From Mauremys mutica (Eukaryota; Chordata; Testudines; Geoemydidae): 64,000 nt of DNA. The notes under the pieces were generated by a model, which had not been told where the DNA came from, did no database searches, and was given only the letters and a program-made list of their open reading frames with translations. The DNA lies in the NCBI RefSeq assembly GCF_020497125.1, contig NC_059075.1, positions 68,839,321-68,903,320 on the forward strand, in the 5' to 3' direction. This document shows, piece by piece, positions 1 to 12,310 of the stretch (positions are counted from its first letter, which is position 1; each line of letters opens with the position of its first letter). Both the position numbers and the translations under genes were made by a program.

Positions 1-427
1 AGAGCATTTCAGCCTCAGACTCCTCAATGGTGAGGATCCTTCTTCCAGTCCTCTCAAGTCTTGGGAGACAGGAGTGCCAAACCATGACAAGAACATACAC
101 ATATTGGTGATTTCTGTCTCCTCATCAATATTTCGTTTCCTATGTTTTTCACTTTGAAAATAAAAAGTTGAAGATTTCACTCTGCAGCTTGATATAAAAG
201 GAAAAAGCAAGTCTGAGCATTCATGACCTGGATGGCTTCTCCTGGTTCGTATGGGGTTTAATACAGAGGGAGTGGCAGCTGCTGATTGTGTGAGGTTACA
301 GAGATCTACAGCACTTCTGGACATGGATGAATGAAAATAGTAAACAAAACTGATTCTGGAGAGAACGGGACCTGAGAGTAAGGCAATCCTTGCTTGTTTT
401 AACACTGGAATAATACACTTCCAGGAG

Positions 428-553
428 TAGGGTGACCAGACAGCAAATGTGAAAAATCGGGATGGGGGGTGGGGGGGGTAATAGGAGCCGATATAAGAAA
501 AAGACCCAATAATCAGGACTGTCCCTATAAAATTGGGACATCTGGTCACCCTA
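428..553. mobile_element. Short hAT MITE with 7/8 target duplication
   Basis: The ends are inverted: TAGGGTGACCAGACAGC at the left and a matching ...CTGGTCACCCTA at the right. The flanks read TCCAGGAG (420-427) and CCCAGGAG (554-561), a 7/8 match of the 8-bp size expected for hAT. The 126-bp interior holds a G-rich run and no coding sequence. It is non-autonomous. Confidence 0.8.
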
Positions 554-561
554 CCCAGGAG

Positions 562-1460
562 TAAGGCAAACAAACATAAACAAACATACTCTCTGTTCTC
601 TTTTCAAAACCATAAGTGACCATAGATGGGCAAAACAATTTGATTCAATCAATCCTCTCCTTCTGAGCCTTGTGCAACAGTTGCGCCAAGCTTAAAATTT
701 CCAACCTTTCCAGAGTTTCAGAAAGTCCTGTTAAATAGACCAAACTCTGTGCTGATTTATACACTCCAGACAAACCCATTGAAATGAATGACTGAAAAAA
801 ACATTTTAAAAACAGTTTTTACAAATCACTGTCTCTGTTTAAAGCGAATGTTGCTGATGTGTGTTTTACCAAGGAATGCTACCGCAATTTCTTCTACTTG
901 ACTGGGGCCCTGTTTGATGCAAAGTTGGACTGAACTGACTGGCTTTGCCATTGGAAGGATTTCAGACAGTTTGAATTTACCTTAGGATCATGTTTTGGTT
1001 ACAATATTTGAATAAGTTAACCAAAAATGTAATATAAATATTAAAGAACATATATTACAAGAACTGGGAAAATTTCCACCATTTTTTAATGTTGACACTG
1101 GTACTTCCAGTCCTAGATTGTATTACATTCTTCCAGTCCTTACATTTTCTAAGTAGTGGGTGGTTTTCTTTTTCATTGTAAGTTATTCTTTTCAAATTAT
1201 ATTTAAGACACTTAAAAAACGGTTTAAATAATGTTTTTCCAAATGCTGGTAACATAAAACTACATGTATAGACAAACATCAAAAGTAACCAAAAACACAG
1301 AATAATTGAGATCAACAGTCAATTCAGTCATTCTTACAAGATATTCAAAAGACCTTCCAACATTAAAAGCTACCAATGTATATGGAAATATAGATCTTAA
1401 AAGAGAGTTAACATGTCAAGCAAATTTAAGCACATTGGTAACTCTGAATTAGTTACGTAC
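562..1460. other. No recognised feature
   Basis: This is AT-rich intronic DNA. Short ORFs here show no family motif or codon conservation, and I see no repeat boundary. Confidence 0.5.
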
Positions 1461-1469
1461 TTGCGTTGA

Positions 1470-2360
1470 AAAGTTACCAAGACACATCATAAAGGGTGGG
1501 CCATTACTTGTTTAATCAGAGATTCACCAGCAGGGGAGTTGTAAACAGGGTATTTGTAATTCACCTGAAGGACAGCTGGCAGAACGCAATGGACATAAAA
1601 CGTACGCAATGGAACTGCATGACCCAGCAAGGACTTTTCCAGTGAAAAGGGTCAGAATATAAGGAGAAGAAAAAAAGGCCTCTGGCCACCTCTCCTCCCT
1701 CATCTCTACTCATTGCACCAAGATCGCTGGAAAGACATTAGGTGCATCATTGAACTGGGGGGAGTGGCCCTAACTCGAAGGCTTTCCAGTTAGTATTGAC
1801 TGCTGAAAGTTTGGGGTGAGAGAAACCATTTTGCTTTCAAATCTCATTTAGCTTGATAAAGGTTAGGAATTAGATTGTGATTTTATCTCTTTTTTTCTTT
1901 TGTAACCAATTCTGACCTTTATACCTTCTACTTGTAAATCATCTAAAATCGATCTTTCTCTAGTTAGGAAACTTGTTTCACAGTTTTACCTAATCCAGTG
2001 TGTATTTGGATTGAAGTGCTTGGGGACTCCACTTGAGACAACAAGGCTGGGGCATATAAACATTACCCTTTGTTGCTATGTTGGACTAATAATGAACAGG
2101 GGTCTACTGAGCTGTATAAGATGCACATTCCTGGGAGGCTGGGGATTTTGCAGGTGTTGCCCTGTATGTAGTTCATGAGTAGCTGAGAGAGTGTTCATGT
2201 AATTTTGCTAGGAGTGACTTTCCATGCTAATGGCCATGCATGAGCAGAGCCTGGAGAGGCAGCTTGTCACTAGCAAAGCAGTGTAAAAGGCACCCTGGGC
2301 TGGAGAGTTAAAGGGACACAGCGGTTCAACAGTCCAGATTGTACCCTAGGGGATGTCACA
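1470..2360 (+). mobile_element. Probable LTR remnant of an endogenous retrovirus-like element
   Basis: The stretch around 1900-2060 (TTGTAACCAATTCTGACC..., then GTGTGTATTTGGATTGAAG and ACAACAAGGCTGG) matches an LTR family I recall as frequent in turtles. The right end reads GGGATGTCACA, consistent with a CA-terminated LTR. I could not fix the left end or find a clear target duplication, so the start is approximate. No gag or pol sequence is attached. Confidence 0.45.
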
Positions 2361-4240
2361 CTCTCCCTGTCCCCACTCTTGAGCACAGCGGAAGGTATTG
2401 GCCAAGCAGCTCCCCACCGCAACCACAGTTGCAATCTGAACACGAAAGGGAAGCAAGTGGGGTCACATTATCTCTTACTCTCATGTGCAGTCAAATAAGT
2501 GGCAAGACAATCTAGTCCTAAGCAAAAGAAGGACAGAAAGCAAACAAGAGAGGCTCACCCAACAAATATATACACAATGCAAGTTGAGTAAAGAATACAT
2601 AGCTGTGCCCAATATTCAAAAATCAGTCATCCAAGGTAAGTGGCAAAGGATTTTTCCCCATCTATTCATATAATATATTTTGCACATAAGAATGTCTCAC
2701 TTCATCTTCTCTAAGGCACGCCACATGTAGTATATTTCTGGAATCATGCACAAAGAGAAGGACCAAATCCTTCCTGCTTTACATGCCCAGGTAACCACAG
2801 TGATTACAATAGGACTACTTGGGTTATGGGCAGTCCATTTGGATGCACCTAGGATTACAACACCTTAACGTGGGGCACTGTTAGCCAATAAATAATAGTT
2901 ATGGATGTATTTTATTTTGTTCTAATGCTACTAATTAATAATTGGCTAGATCATGCAAGGCAATGTGACAACTCCCATACAGTCAATAAGAGACAAGGGC
3001 ACTCAACTGTGCACATAAAGTATTAGGCTCCTGTTATCAGGCTCAAAGTTCTCAAGTGAGGAGGGGGCCAAAGTCTATATCCAACATCACAAGTAATTCC
3101 TTTATGCCTCCAACAACTGTGACATCTTACACTAGATAGTTTTAGTCTAGCTGGCAACCAATATATACTCTGAGGAATTCTGTAGTGTCTGGGTTTTAAT
3201 TTAGCCTCTCTCCAGGCACACGAGATCATAATATGTAACTCCATTTTTTCTCTTCGCTGATGTGAAGTTCCTGTTCACTGATTACTCAGCCGACTCTGCA
3301 CTCTGTGATCTAAAGTTTAAGTTACATTGATCTGTGCTTTCTGCATTAAAAACACCACAAAATATTTTACATTTCTCATGATAAAGTTAAGTATAGGACA
3401 CATTACATATGAATTGTAAGTAGCTTTGAAAAGAAGAGAGAACAAAGGTGCGATCACAAAAAGAAGAGCCACATTATTAAGCAAATGCTGGACTAAATTC
3501 AGCCCTGGTGTAAGGCCATTTAAAGTAAAAATTACACCAGAGATTAACTTGACTCTTTTTATTATAAAGTTCTCATGAGAATTAAGTAAACAATATGAAT
3601 CCTGCAGTGGAGTAAAGTTCAACAAGAGTCCATTTTGAAACAAGACACTTCAGGTTTAATCTTGCATACCTTGCCTCCTCAACACTCCCAGGTGAAGGCA
3701 AGGAATACAAGGGTATGGCCTCTGTTTGAATTATCCCTAATGTCTGTCAAAAGGACCAGTGAATGGTTCTGCTCCCTCTCTCTCAAGGATTATGCCAGTG
3801 GAGAATGAGAAGTAGTATAAAACAGGTTTTACTAGTTGAATCCTTCCAAGTTAGTACTGGAATAGTCTCAATCTGTTTTTTTTATGGATTACTAATGAAA
3901 AAACACAGGCCAAGATATTAAAAAGTGACAAGTGATTTTGGATGCTCAACTTGACACCTTAAAAGGAGGCTGGTTTTCAGAAAATGCCAAACACCCACAC
4001 CCAAACTCAGGCCCATTTAAAGTTTCTCAAATGGGTATCCAAAATCATTAGTCTATTCTAAAAATTAGGGCCAGAGTGTGGAGGGGACACAGTAGCTTCA
4101 GGCAATGTTAAAAACACAGTGAATTTTTTTTAGCAAATATGTGATTAGAATACATGTGATAATGTACTGGCGGTTTGCTTTAACTTCTTGTTTTTATTTT
4201 TCATTTCTGTGCATCACCACACTTCCTAGTTCTATCTGAG
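2361..4240. other. No gene; unassigned intron sequence
   Basis: The sequence is AT-rich with no recognised coding or repeat boundary. Around 3950-4060 a stretch with CTGGTTTTCAGAAAATG resembles the old 'difference in direction' interspersed repeats that recur at 15.4 and 59 kb, but too weakly to name. Confidence 0.4.
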
Positions 4241-4257
4241 TGCTACCACAGAGAAAG

Positions 4258-4462
4258 TATCAGAGGGGTAGCCGTGTTAGTCTGGATCTGTAAAAGCAGC
4301 AAAGAATCCTGTGGCACCTTATAGACCAACAGACGTTTTGCAGCATGAGCTTTCGTGGGTGAATACCCACTTCATCGGATGCAAGATGAAGTGGGTATTC
4401 ACCCACGAAAGCTCATGCTGCAAAACGTCTGTTAGTCTATAAGGTGCCACAGGATTCTTTGC
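4258..4462 (+). mobile_element. Fold-back SINE insertion (full head plus inverted partial copy)
   Basis: The element begins TATCAGAGGGGTAGCCGTG, the usual head of an abundant turtle SINE-like repeat, and runs to GGATGCAA. It then turns back on itself: 4295-4376 and 4385-4466 are inverted copies of 82 bp with one mismatch around an 8-bp spacer. The insertion is bracketed by the 17-bp duplication TGCTACCACAGAGAAAG (4241-4257 and 4463-4479). The last four bases of the right arm overlap the duplication, suggesting microhomology at the joint. The long duplication is typical of LINE-mediated insertion. The same design recurs at 19612-19794. Confidence 0.85.
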
Positions 4463-4518
4463 TGCTACCACAGAGAAAGAGTGCTTTGTTTTTCCAGCTC
4501 AAACAGAAGCAAGAAATA

Positions 4519-4708
4519 CACCTCTACCCTGATACAACGCGACCCAATATAACACAAATTCGGATATAACGCAGTAAAGCAGTGGTCCGAGGGGGTGGGG
4601 TGCTGCGCACTCCGGTGGATTAAAGCAAGTTCAATATAACGCGGTTTCACCTATAATGCGGTAAGATTTTTTGGCTCCTGAGGACAGCGTTATATCGAGG
4701 TAGAGGTG
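4519..4708. mobile_element. Tc1/mariner-like MITE with TA target site
   Basis: The 190-bp element starts CACCTCTACCCTGATACAAC and ends with its imperfect inverse (...GCGTTATATCGAGGTAGAGGTG; about three mismatches over 22 bp). TA lies directly outside both ends (4517-4518, 4709-4710), the target of Tc1/mariner and Tigger-type elements. The interior repeats a GATATAACGC-like word and has no transposase. Confidence 0.8.
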
Positions 4709-4833
4709 TACTAAAAATCTCACCAGAAAATACATTTTTGTGAGATTTACAGCCCAATTTTGTAGACAAGAGGTTCAGATAAGCATCCACACTTAGGACT
4801 ATATATCTGAAACAAGCCTCTAAACTGTTTAAG

Positions 4834-6029
4834 TAGGGCTGTCAATTAATTGCAGTAGACTCACGCAATTAAAAAATTAATCATGATTAAAAAAATTAAG
4901 CACAATTCATTGCAGTTTTAATAACAGTTAAACAATAAAATACCAATTGCAATTTATTAAATATTTTGGATATTTTTCTACATTTTCATATATATTATAT
5001 TCTGTGTTATAATTGTAATCAAAGTGTATGTTATTTTTATTACAAATATTTCACTGTAAAAATGATAAACAAAAGAAATAGTATTTTTCAATTCACCTCA
5101 TACAAGTACTGTAGTGCAATCTCTTTCTCCTGAAAGTGCAACTTACAAATGTAGATTTTTGTTGTTCCATAACTGCACTCAAAACCAAAACAACATAAAA
5201 CTTCAGAGCCTACAAGTCCACTCAATTCTACTTGTTCAGCCAATTGCTAAGACAAACAAGTTTGTTTACATTTACAGGAGATGCTGCTGCCCTCTTCTTT
5301 ATTTACAATGTCACCAGAAAGTGAGACCAGGCATTTGCATGTCACTTTTGCAGCCGGCATTGCAAGGTATTTACATGCCAGATATGCTAAACTTTCGTAT
5401 GTCCCTTCATGTTTTGGCCACCATTCTAGAGGACATGCTTCCCTGTTGATGATGCTAGTTTAAAAAAATGCATTAATTAAATTTGTGACTGAACATTTTG
5501 GAGGAAAATTGTATGTCCCATCCTGTTTTACCTGCATTCTGCCATATATTTCATGTTATAGCAGTCTTGGATGATGACCCAGCACATGTTCATTTTAAGA
5601 ACACTAACTGCAGATTTCACAAAAAGCAAAGAAGGTACCAATGTGAGATTTCTAAAAATAGCTATAGCACTCAACCCAAGGTTTAAAAATCAGAAGTAAC
5701 TTCCAAAATCTGAGCGGGACTGGGTATAGAGCATGCTTTCAGAAGTCTTAAAAGAGCAACATTCTGATGCGGAAACTACAGAACCTGAACCACCAAAAGA
5801 GAAAATCAACCTTCTGCTGGTTGCATCTGACTCAGATAATGAAAATGAACATGCGTCGGTCCGCACTGCTTTGGATCATTATCGAGCAGAACCCTTCATC
5901 AGCATGGTCACATGTCCTCTGGAATGGTGGTTGAAGCATGAAGGGACATATGAATCGTTAGCGCATCTGGCCCGTAAATATTATTAACTGTGTGATTGTG
6001 ATTAATTTTTTAATCACTTGACAGCCCTA
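4834..6029 (+). mobile_element. Fold-back hAT element with transposase remnant
   Basis: Terminal inverted repeats begin TAGGGCTGTCAATTAATTG and end ...CACTTGACAGCCCTA. Flanks TGTTTAAG and CTTTTAAG match at 6 of 8 positions. The right half encodes part of a hAT transposase. The left half carries the 3' part of the same gene in the opposite orientation, so 5368-5437 and 5911-5980 are inverted copies of each other. Both ends therefore seem to derive from the 3' end of one parent element. A second, right-truncated copy of the same arrangement lies at 25843-26953, so this rearranged form was itself mobile. Confidence 0.85.
5733..5987 (+). pseudogene. hAT transposase C-terminal dimerisation fragment
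   Basis: An open frame of 84 codons ends with PLEWWLKHEGTYESLAHLAR-KYY. The WW...YESLAHLARKY pattern is the start of the hAT C-terminal dimerisation region (known family feature: P..WW.....YP.L..LA..YL..PATS...ER.FS). The frame stops just after KYY, so the conserved PATS-ER-FS part is missing. That part is found on the opposite strand of the left half (about 5230-5430, reading SLSGDIVNK). The RNase H-fold DDE core is absent. The fragment cannot make an active transposase. Confidence 0.8.
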
Positions 6030-8254
6030 CTTTTAAGTTTATCCTGTCTCTATAAATAACCAATAACTAATATCTAAACTTGGAATTCGTGGCTAGATTT
6101 TAGGCTAGGTTCTGACTTGCAAAGAAGTCATGGTCTGTCTTGAATCCCTACATGGGCTATCTGGACCTTGAGCTACATCACACAGGAGTAGATCTTACTT
6201 CTACCCTGGGGCAGGTGGGCAGGAAGTGAAAAGAAAAAGGTAGGGAGTGAGTGGAGACTTGGTCCCATCTACCCTACTCGCTGAACAGTGTCTGTGTCAG
6301 TGCAAGGGATGGCATTTACTGCTGGTATAGGCCAATATTAAAGTGCTATACCATCCTCCTCCTACTCTGCCAAAGCAAGAAGGAAGCAGGGGACAAATAT
6401 AGCCTTAGAGATGTATCTCTAAGTCACAATACCTCTGAGGGAGACTTATGCAGCTTATGTCTCACTGCTTGCTCAGGGCTGTGCCTAAAGTCTGAATCTA
6501 GCCCTTGAAGTCTAAAGTAGCTTTGACTGAGACTCTTAAACCAGTTCTGGTATTACAAATAACCACTGCAGGTTTTGTCATAGCATTATGCAGCAGGCTG
6601 GACATAGGCTATAAATCTGAATGTATATTAGCTATAGCCTGACTTGACTTTTAAAATCTCAGATAGTCTCCACTGCCCCAAAATGAGGTGGTCTCCATGC
6701 CTGTGACTATTGGATGGCCATCGCGTTGGACACAAAATGCCCCCCTGTTCCTTATTCTGGTAATATCAGAATGCAATTTGTTGGACAGATTCTATAATCC
6801 ACAGATGAAGGCAGTTATAGGTCTTGAGTTTATCCTGCATTAACAAGCCCTAATAGTCTAGTTCAGCTCAGACATAACAAACGGAAATGGCTTTAAATTA
6901 TCCTTCCCCCGAGACATGATTTCATAAGAGAACAAACTCTATATGTGCACAGACAGATTTCCAACGTAAACATGTGGTGGAAGCTAAAAGCTGCAGTCAG
7001 GTTGAGAGCATGGATATGCCAATGGCAGAGAGGGGATACAATTTCAAAGTCACCGGTTTCTTTCCAATTCACAGCATATATTCTTTTTTGCTTACTACAC
7101 TTTGAACTCTGAGGAATACATACATCTTTTTATAGTTACTTTTTAACTAGGACGTTAATAGTCTCTATTTTATTTTCCTTTACACAGGCATAGCTGGGAT
7201 ACAAAATCTACAAAGACTGTGTTTTAATCACAAGCAGTGGCACACTCATTTGTGACATATGACTGTCAACAAAGTAAGTTATCCTCCAGGTTTTCAGAGG
7301 AGATGGTGTGTTTTGCTTTGTTATTTTAGATACTAAATCTGTCAATTTCTGATTCTGGTAAGAAGAAAAAAATATACATGCCCCAGCACAACAATCTGAA
7401 AGGAGTTTTAGCATTTTGTTTTTCAGGATTAACATTCAGAACAAATAAACAAACCCACAACTAATTTTATTTAATTTGTACCACCAGACATGTTCAAGAC
7501 ACCAATTCTGCTGAGACCAAACCACTGCCAGCATGAGCCAAGCTTTACAGTTACTGCATATTTATTTCCTAAACCCAAACATTATTATCCCAGAGTGCTA
7601 CATCGTCTTGTGCATCCATAATGAAACTATCTTGCAGCCATTACTATTTTAGGGTGTAATCTTACCAGCTTTCACAAATTTAAGCAATACCAGGCCAGGG
7701 TTAGTACTTAGATAGATATTTTAAGATATGTGTTGCTGCACATGGCACTAATGCTTGGTTATTCCAAACCTAATGTTTAGAGCACTATGTGTCAGTCACT
7801 TTTTTGGGTTTCACCTTTCAACCCCAAGCCATTTACCTGTAAGCATGTGCAGAAGTGACTTGCTGAATCAGGGCCTAAACAAATAGATTTACAGTTAGCC
7901 ATTTGAATGTGATTTGGGGCTTACCGTGATAAGAAGTGTTGAATCTGTGAAACAAATTGATATTGAACTAAAGCATTTTGCATTACCTCAGGAGTACATT
8001 TTCAAAACTGGCTGTCTAAACTGAAATAAGCAGATCTTCAAAAGTGCTAGACACCACCAGCTCCTACAGATAGAGTGGGGAAAAAAGTTTATGAGACTAG
8101 ATACAAGCCAGGGCTCTAAAAATTGCAATAAAATATTGGGGAGAAACTTTGTAAAATGTGGGGTACAGGGTCACAGGATAAAAGGAAAAAAGGATAAATG
8201 TATAGGCTTAATTGCAATTAATATTATCTATAATCAAGAACTGTTGGATTAAAA
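6030..8254. other. No recognised gene or repeat
   Basis: This is unique-looking AT-rich intron sequence. The short ORFs at 6251-6508 and 7208-7435 show no known motif and are not better than chance. Confidence 0.5.
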
Positions 8255-8470
8255 CAGGGGTTCTCAAACTGGGGGTCATGACCCCTCAGGGGGTCACAAG
8301 GTTATTACATGGGGGTCACGAACTGTCAGTCTCCACCCCAGAACCTGCTTCGCCTCCAGCATTTATAATAGTGTTAAATATAAAAAATGTGTTTTTAATT
8401 TGCGGGGGTGTCACACTCATAGGTTTGCTGTGTGAAAGGGGTCACCAGTACAAAAGTCTGAGAAGCACTT
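8255..8470. mobile_element. hAT MITE (TTCTCAAACTGGGG type)
   Basis: The left end is CAGGGGTTCTCAAACTGG and the right end AAAAGTCTGAGAAGCACTT, an imperfect inverted pair of the CAGNGGTTCTCAA class known from hAT/Charlie relatives. Flanks GATTAAAA (8247-8254) and GATTAGAA (8471-8478) match 7 of 8. No transposase remains. Confidence 0.8.
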
Positions 8471-8489
8471 GATTAGAATATGGATGTGG

Positions 8490-8632
8490 TGGAAAACCTA
8501 TTACTAGAGATATTTAATACCTGACTAGACAAAGCACTGGACAATAGGTATGAGAGGATCAATTTTACATTGGGCAAAGGAATGTACCAGATGATCTTTT
8601 CCACCTCTCTCTCTTCTATGATCCTGTCACAA
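8490..8632 (+). mobile_element. CR1 LINE 3' end fragment (old)
   Basis: The sequence GGAAAACCTATTACTAGAG...CTGACTAGACAAAGCACTGG... followed by CAGATGATCTTTTCCACC and TTCTATGATCCTG follows the order of the CR1 3' terminus. In CR1 that is an ORF2 end, a GACTAGATGACC-like word, then a TTCTATGAT tail. It is strongly diverged and 5' truncated. Confidence 0.55.
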
Positions 8633-8639
8633 TCTTTCA

Positions 8640-10203
8640 CAGATTATGTCACAGGTGCAGGAAATTGGATGAGCTCCATGCAGGAGTTCATGAAAGCGCT
8701 CTCTCTCAAAAAAAGATGAAAACTTTAGGATATGTGATCTTTACTCATGCCAGTCTTTGGAGACAACAATACATTCTGGGGGAATATACTGCGGGGATAT
8801 TCAGTGAATCCTTTACTATGTTCATGGAAGGGAAAGGGTATTGTAATTTATGAACATTTAGTTTTAGGAGATGTCTAATCTTCAAAGAAATAAGGAATTA
8901 GTATTAGATTTCTAAATAATAAACCATTATACAAATAATTTGAAAGCCACTTTAATGGGACAAAGCCAAGGGAACCAATTTTTATGTTTAAAATTGCATG
9001 AATGTTTGTTCCTGTAAAGGGACAATTATAATTGCTCACATTGCTTTGATGGGACAAATTTGGGCTTCAATGCAAAGACCGGTACACTCAGAGGTATTTC
9101 TATAGCAATACCAATAAGTTACAGTTTGCTACTGGCTTTTGTTCTGTATCAGTATGAGCAAGATATTGTGAGATCAGTGGGACAGGAATGAGGGGAGGTA
9201 ATGGAGATGTGAAGTTAACAAGATTTCTGAAATGTTAACATTAATATGCTGCTGGGTAACTTGATATTTTAATGCCAGTGTTCCATGAACTGCAGATGTG
9301 AATCAGAGGAGATGGTTGGAGTCTAGTTAAAGGCTCAGCAAACTGTACCAACGTGTAATGACAATTCAACTAATGCTCAAGTTTCCATGCTCCTAATTTT
9401 CAGGCACTTTAACCCACATTCTCCCTTATCTGCAGCTAGAACGTCTCCATCCCCATGTTTTCCCAGAAATCCCACTCTGCATATATGTAGGATTCCTGTT
9501 ATAGCCTCTTCAGAATATGTAAGTTTTCTGACCTCAAAAGTAGCGATTTTTGACCCAAAACTCTTTATTATGAACATTTGACCTGATTCTAATCTGCAAT
9601 CTCCAAAAGATAAATATTCTCCTTGCGGCTGAAAAGGTACTTAGATATCAAAACAGGGCTAAAAAAAGGGGGGGGGGGCGGCGGCTAGGGCTTGATCCCT
9701 CACTTCCCTGAGTTATCCTGAAATGACACCTCTGTTGAATCCAGACTTTTACTATAAAAAAAAAGAAGGCTTTTATTAACAACCTTAATTAAAAAGCTTT
9801 AACAGTAAATCCACCCACATAGGTACATAATCTGATGTATATGAGGTGCCTATGCAGAATGCATTTATGGAGAATGAAAGCCACAGCTGTTACAGACATT
9901 CATCTCTGAGAGGAAAAAAAGTTCTTTTGAGAGGAAACTGTGGCATAGAATTTGATACTCTTGTCTTTTGAAGAAACTAACTTAGTAGGGCAAGTATGGA
10001 AACAAAGTTAAAACTGAGCACTAAATTTCTAGATCAACACAAGAAGCTAAGCAAAGACTTTTGCAAATGCTACCTGGGAGGTCGTTTTAATGTTATAAAA
10101 TGATTCCCTTTTAAAAGTTTTCATATGATTCCACAGTAGGGGAAAGGTCCTATATAAACAACACTGGAGACAAAAGTCCTCTAACCCACAGAACAGGTAC
10201 AGC
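8640..10203. other. No recognised gene
   Basis: This is AT-rich intron with an 11-base G run near 9669 inside an A/G-rich stretch. Two overlapping opposite-strand ORFs near 9377-9581 are antiparallel shadows without motifs. Confidence 0.5.
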
Positions 10204-10313
10204 ATGGGTAGCAGCAGTGAAAGCTTTCCCCTACCACTTGTTGTGGAGAGAGCACCTCAAGAGGTGAGGACGACAGCTGAGTTTCCTGAGGGTTTGATAA
10301 GGCACTGTATCAG

Positions 10314-10830
10314 TGTCACGGAGTGTGGGGGAGTCAGGGCCCTGCACCCCCCACTTCCTGCAATTCACCGTGACTCTCAGCCAGCCAGTAAAACAGAAGG
10401 TTTATTAGACGACAGGAACACGGTCTAAAACAGACCTTGTAGGTACAGAAACCAGGACCCCTCAGTCAGGTCCATCCTGGGGGGTGGGGAGCCCAGACCC
10501 AGGTTCTGGGCTTCCCCCTGTCTCCCCAGCCAGCTACAAACTGAAACTCTCTCCAGCCCCTCCTCTGGCCTTTGTCTCTTTCCCGGGCCAGGAGGCCACC
10601 TGATCTCTTTGTTTTCCAACACCTTCAGTTGCCACCTTGCAGGGGAGGGGCCCAGGCCATCAGTTGCCAGGAGACAGGGTGTCGGCCATTCTCTGTGCAG
10701 ACAGCATCACACCTGCCTAGGGCTCTGCAACAATCAAACCCCCTTATCCCACCACCTAGATACTTAAGAAATGCATAGGCACCCACACAGTATTCAGAGA
10801 AAACATTAAGAACATTCCCACTTCATCACA
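10314..10830 (-). mobile_element. Solo LTR with perfect 5-bp target duplication
   Basis: The 517-bp unit starts TGTCACGGAGTG and ends CTTCATCACA, so it has TG...CA ends with a short terminal inverse (TGT...ACA). It is flanked by ATCAG at 10309-10313 and 10831-10835. A TTTATT at about 10399 reads AATAAA on the minus strand, suggesting minus orientation. No internal region follows, so it is a solo LTR left by LTR-LTR recombination. It is of ERV class by its ends and duplication size. ORFs inside it are not genes. Confidence 0.8.
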
Positions 10831-10879
10831 ATCAGGGAGGAGGAAGACTGGCTATTCCTCTTCAACCACAAGTTATTGG

Positions 10880-10978
10880 GCTTTGTGCAGAAAATATTGG
10901 GTGAAATTCCACAGCCTGTTATAGGAGGTCAGACTAGATGATCACAGTGGTCTCTTCTGGCCTTGGAATGTATGAATC
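10880..10978 (+). mobile_element. CR1 LINE 3' terminus
   Basis: GGAGGTCAGACTAGATGATC followed by ACAGTGGTCTCTTCTGGCC and ending with ATGTATGAATCAATGAA is the CR1 3' UTR with its short direct-repeat tail. It is on the plus strand, 5' truncated, and starts just right of the solo LTR. Confidence 0.75.
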
Positions 10979-12194
10979 AATGAAAATCAGAACTAGTCCT
11001 TAACTCTTTAATAGGCTGAACTTAAACCTATGATCTAAACTCCTTTGAACACTGGGGAAGTGTGTATACAGATGTGAGCTTCCCCATGTATGTCCCCTGA
11101 TTACTGCATATTGTATCTGCACATCATATATGCCTGCCTGCTTTCATGTATATAGAAGAAAGTCATCAAACTGAAAAGCATCCATTCGGGAAGGGTTAAT
11201 AAAGATGTTTGCATGCTAGGCACAAATGGCCTAAGAAAGGCTAAAAGAGTTAAATATTATTATTTCTACTGCACTATAGGTGTTTGGATCCACATTTTGG
11301 TTGAAGGCTGTCTCTAGTTTTGAACATACAGTGCAAATATAAAGAGTATTTTGAGAGGACAGAGAGGAAGATGAAAAAGATCAGCACGAAAAAGATCACA
11401 TTTTCCAAACTCCCATGTTGTACTTTTCCAGTCCATACAAACTTTCACTGCTAAAATCATTTTTATGCCTCATCATTTTAACCGTCTGCATCAAATTCAA
11501 GCTTCTTAGCAGCATCTTTAAAGCCCAATATAACTCCACCTCTCCCAGCTAATCTTTTATCATTTCACCTGACTCCATCCACCTCTGCTGCACAAATGTC
11601 AGCTTCACCTGCCATTTAGTAACTTCTCAAATAAATATCTCCTGTGCCTTCTTCCATGCCATCCCCTAGGTAAAGTACACTCTTCCTGAACTCTTAGCAT
11701 TTGAGTCTTTCTTATATTGAGTAGCTCAACCTCTCTCAAAGATTGTAATGTGCCTTCCCAGGCTAGCCAAGGAGAGACGGATATGACTGGCTTCATTTTC
11801 CTAAATGGGGCTTCAGGTTTCAGAGGTTTGGGAAACCATGATCTAACCTAAGAGACTGCCAAGCACCATCTTGATCTCTCTACTTATACTCCATATTCTT
11901 TGCCCCAACCTAGTGGCGTACAGTGATATTTTTAATAAAGCATGCAGTTATACACTTGAATGCCTTAGGTGGTCCGAAATGGTGTTCTCCACACAACGTG
12001 ACCTCATATGCACTGTATGTGTGATATTATGCTGTGCAGGGGACACCATTTTGTTCTATAATGCATGTTTGGGAGCTGGACAGAGTCATCTGAAGGCCGT
12101 ATCTGACCTGTGGGCCACCAGTTAGGCCACATTTTTTTATTTCAGGGACAGGCAATCAATGCATGCCTTGCATACACAGATAGCATGCCACTAG

Positions 12195-12310
12195 CCTAAC
12201 ATCTGTTTGTCCGATTTTGGATTGTAAACTCCTTGCAGGCAGGGATTGTGACTTCTTTCTATTTGGAAAGTGCCTAGCACGGCTTGGACACTAGCAGAAT
12301 CAAATAATGA
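12195..12310 (+). repeat. L3/MIR-class old retroposon tail
   Basis: GATTGTAAACTCCTTGCAGG-CAGGGATTGTGACTTCTTTC, then GTGCCTAGCACGGCTTGG and a TAATGATGATAAT tail, matches the widely conserved 3' tail shared by old amniote retroposons. It is highly diverged. Confidence 0.5.

Noticed and set aside
4258..4462. Reading the fold-back as two separate SINE insertions in opposite orientation
   Set aside because: Only one pair of target duplications brackets the whole, and nothing but an 8-bp spacer lies between the arms.
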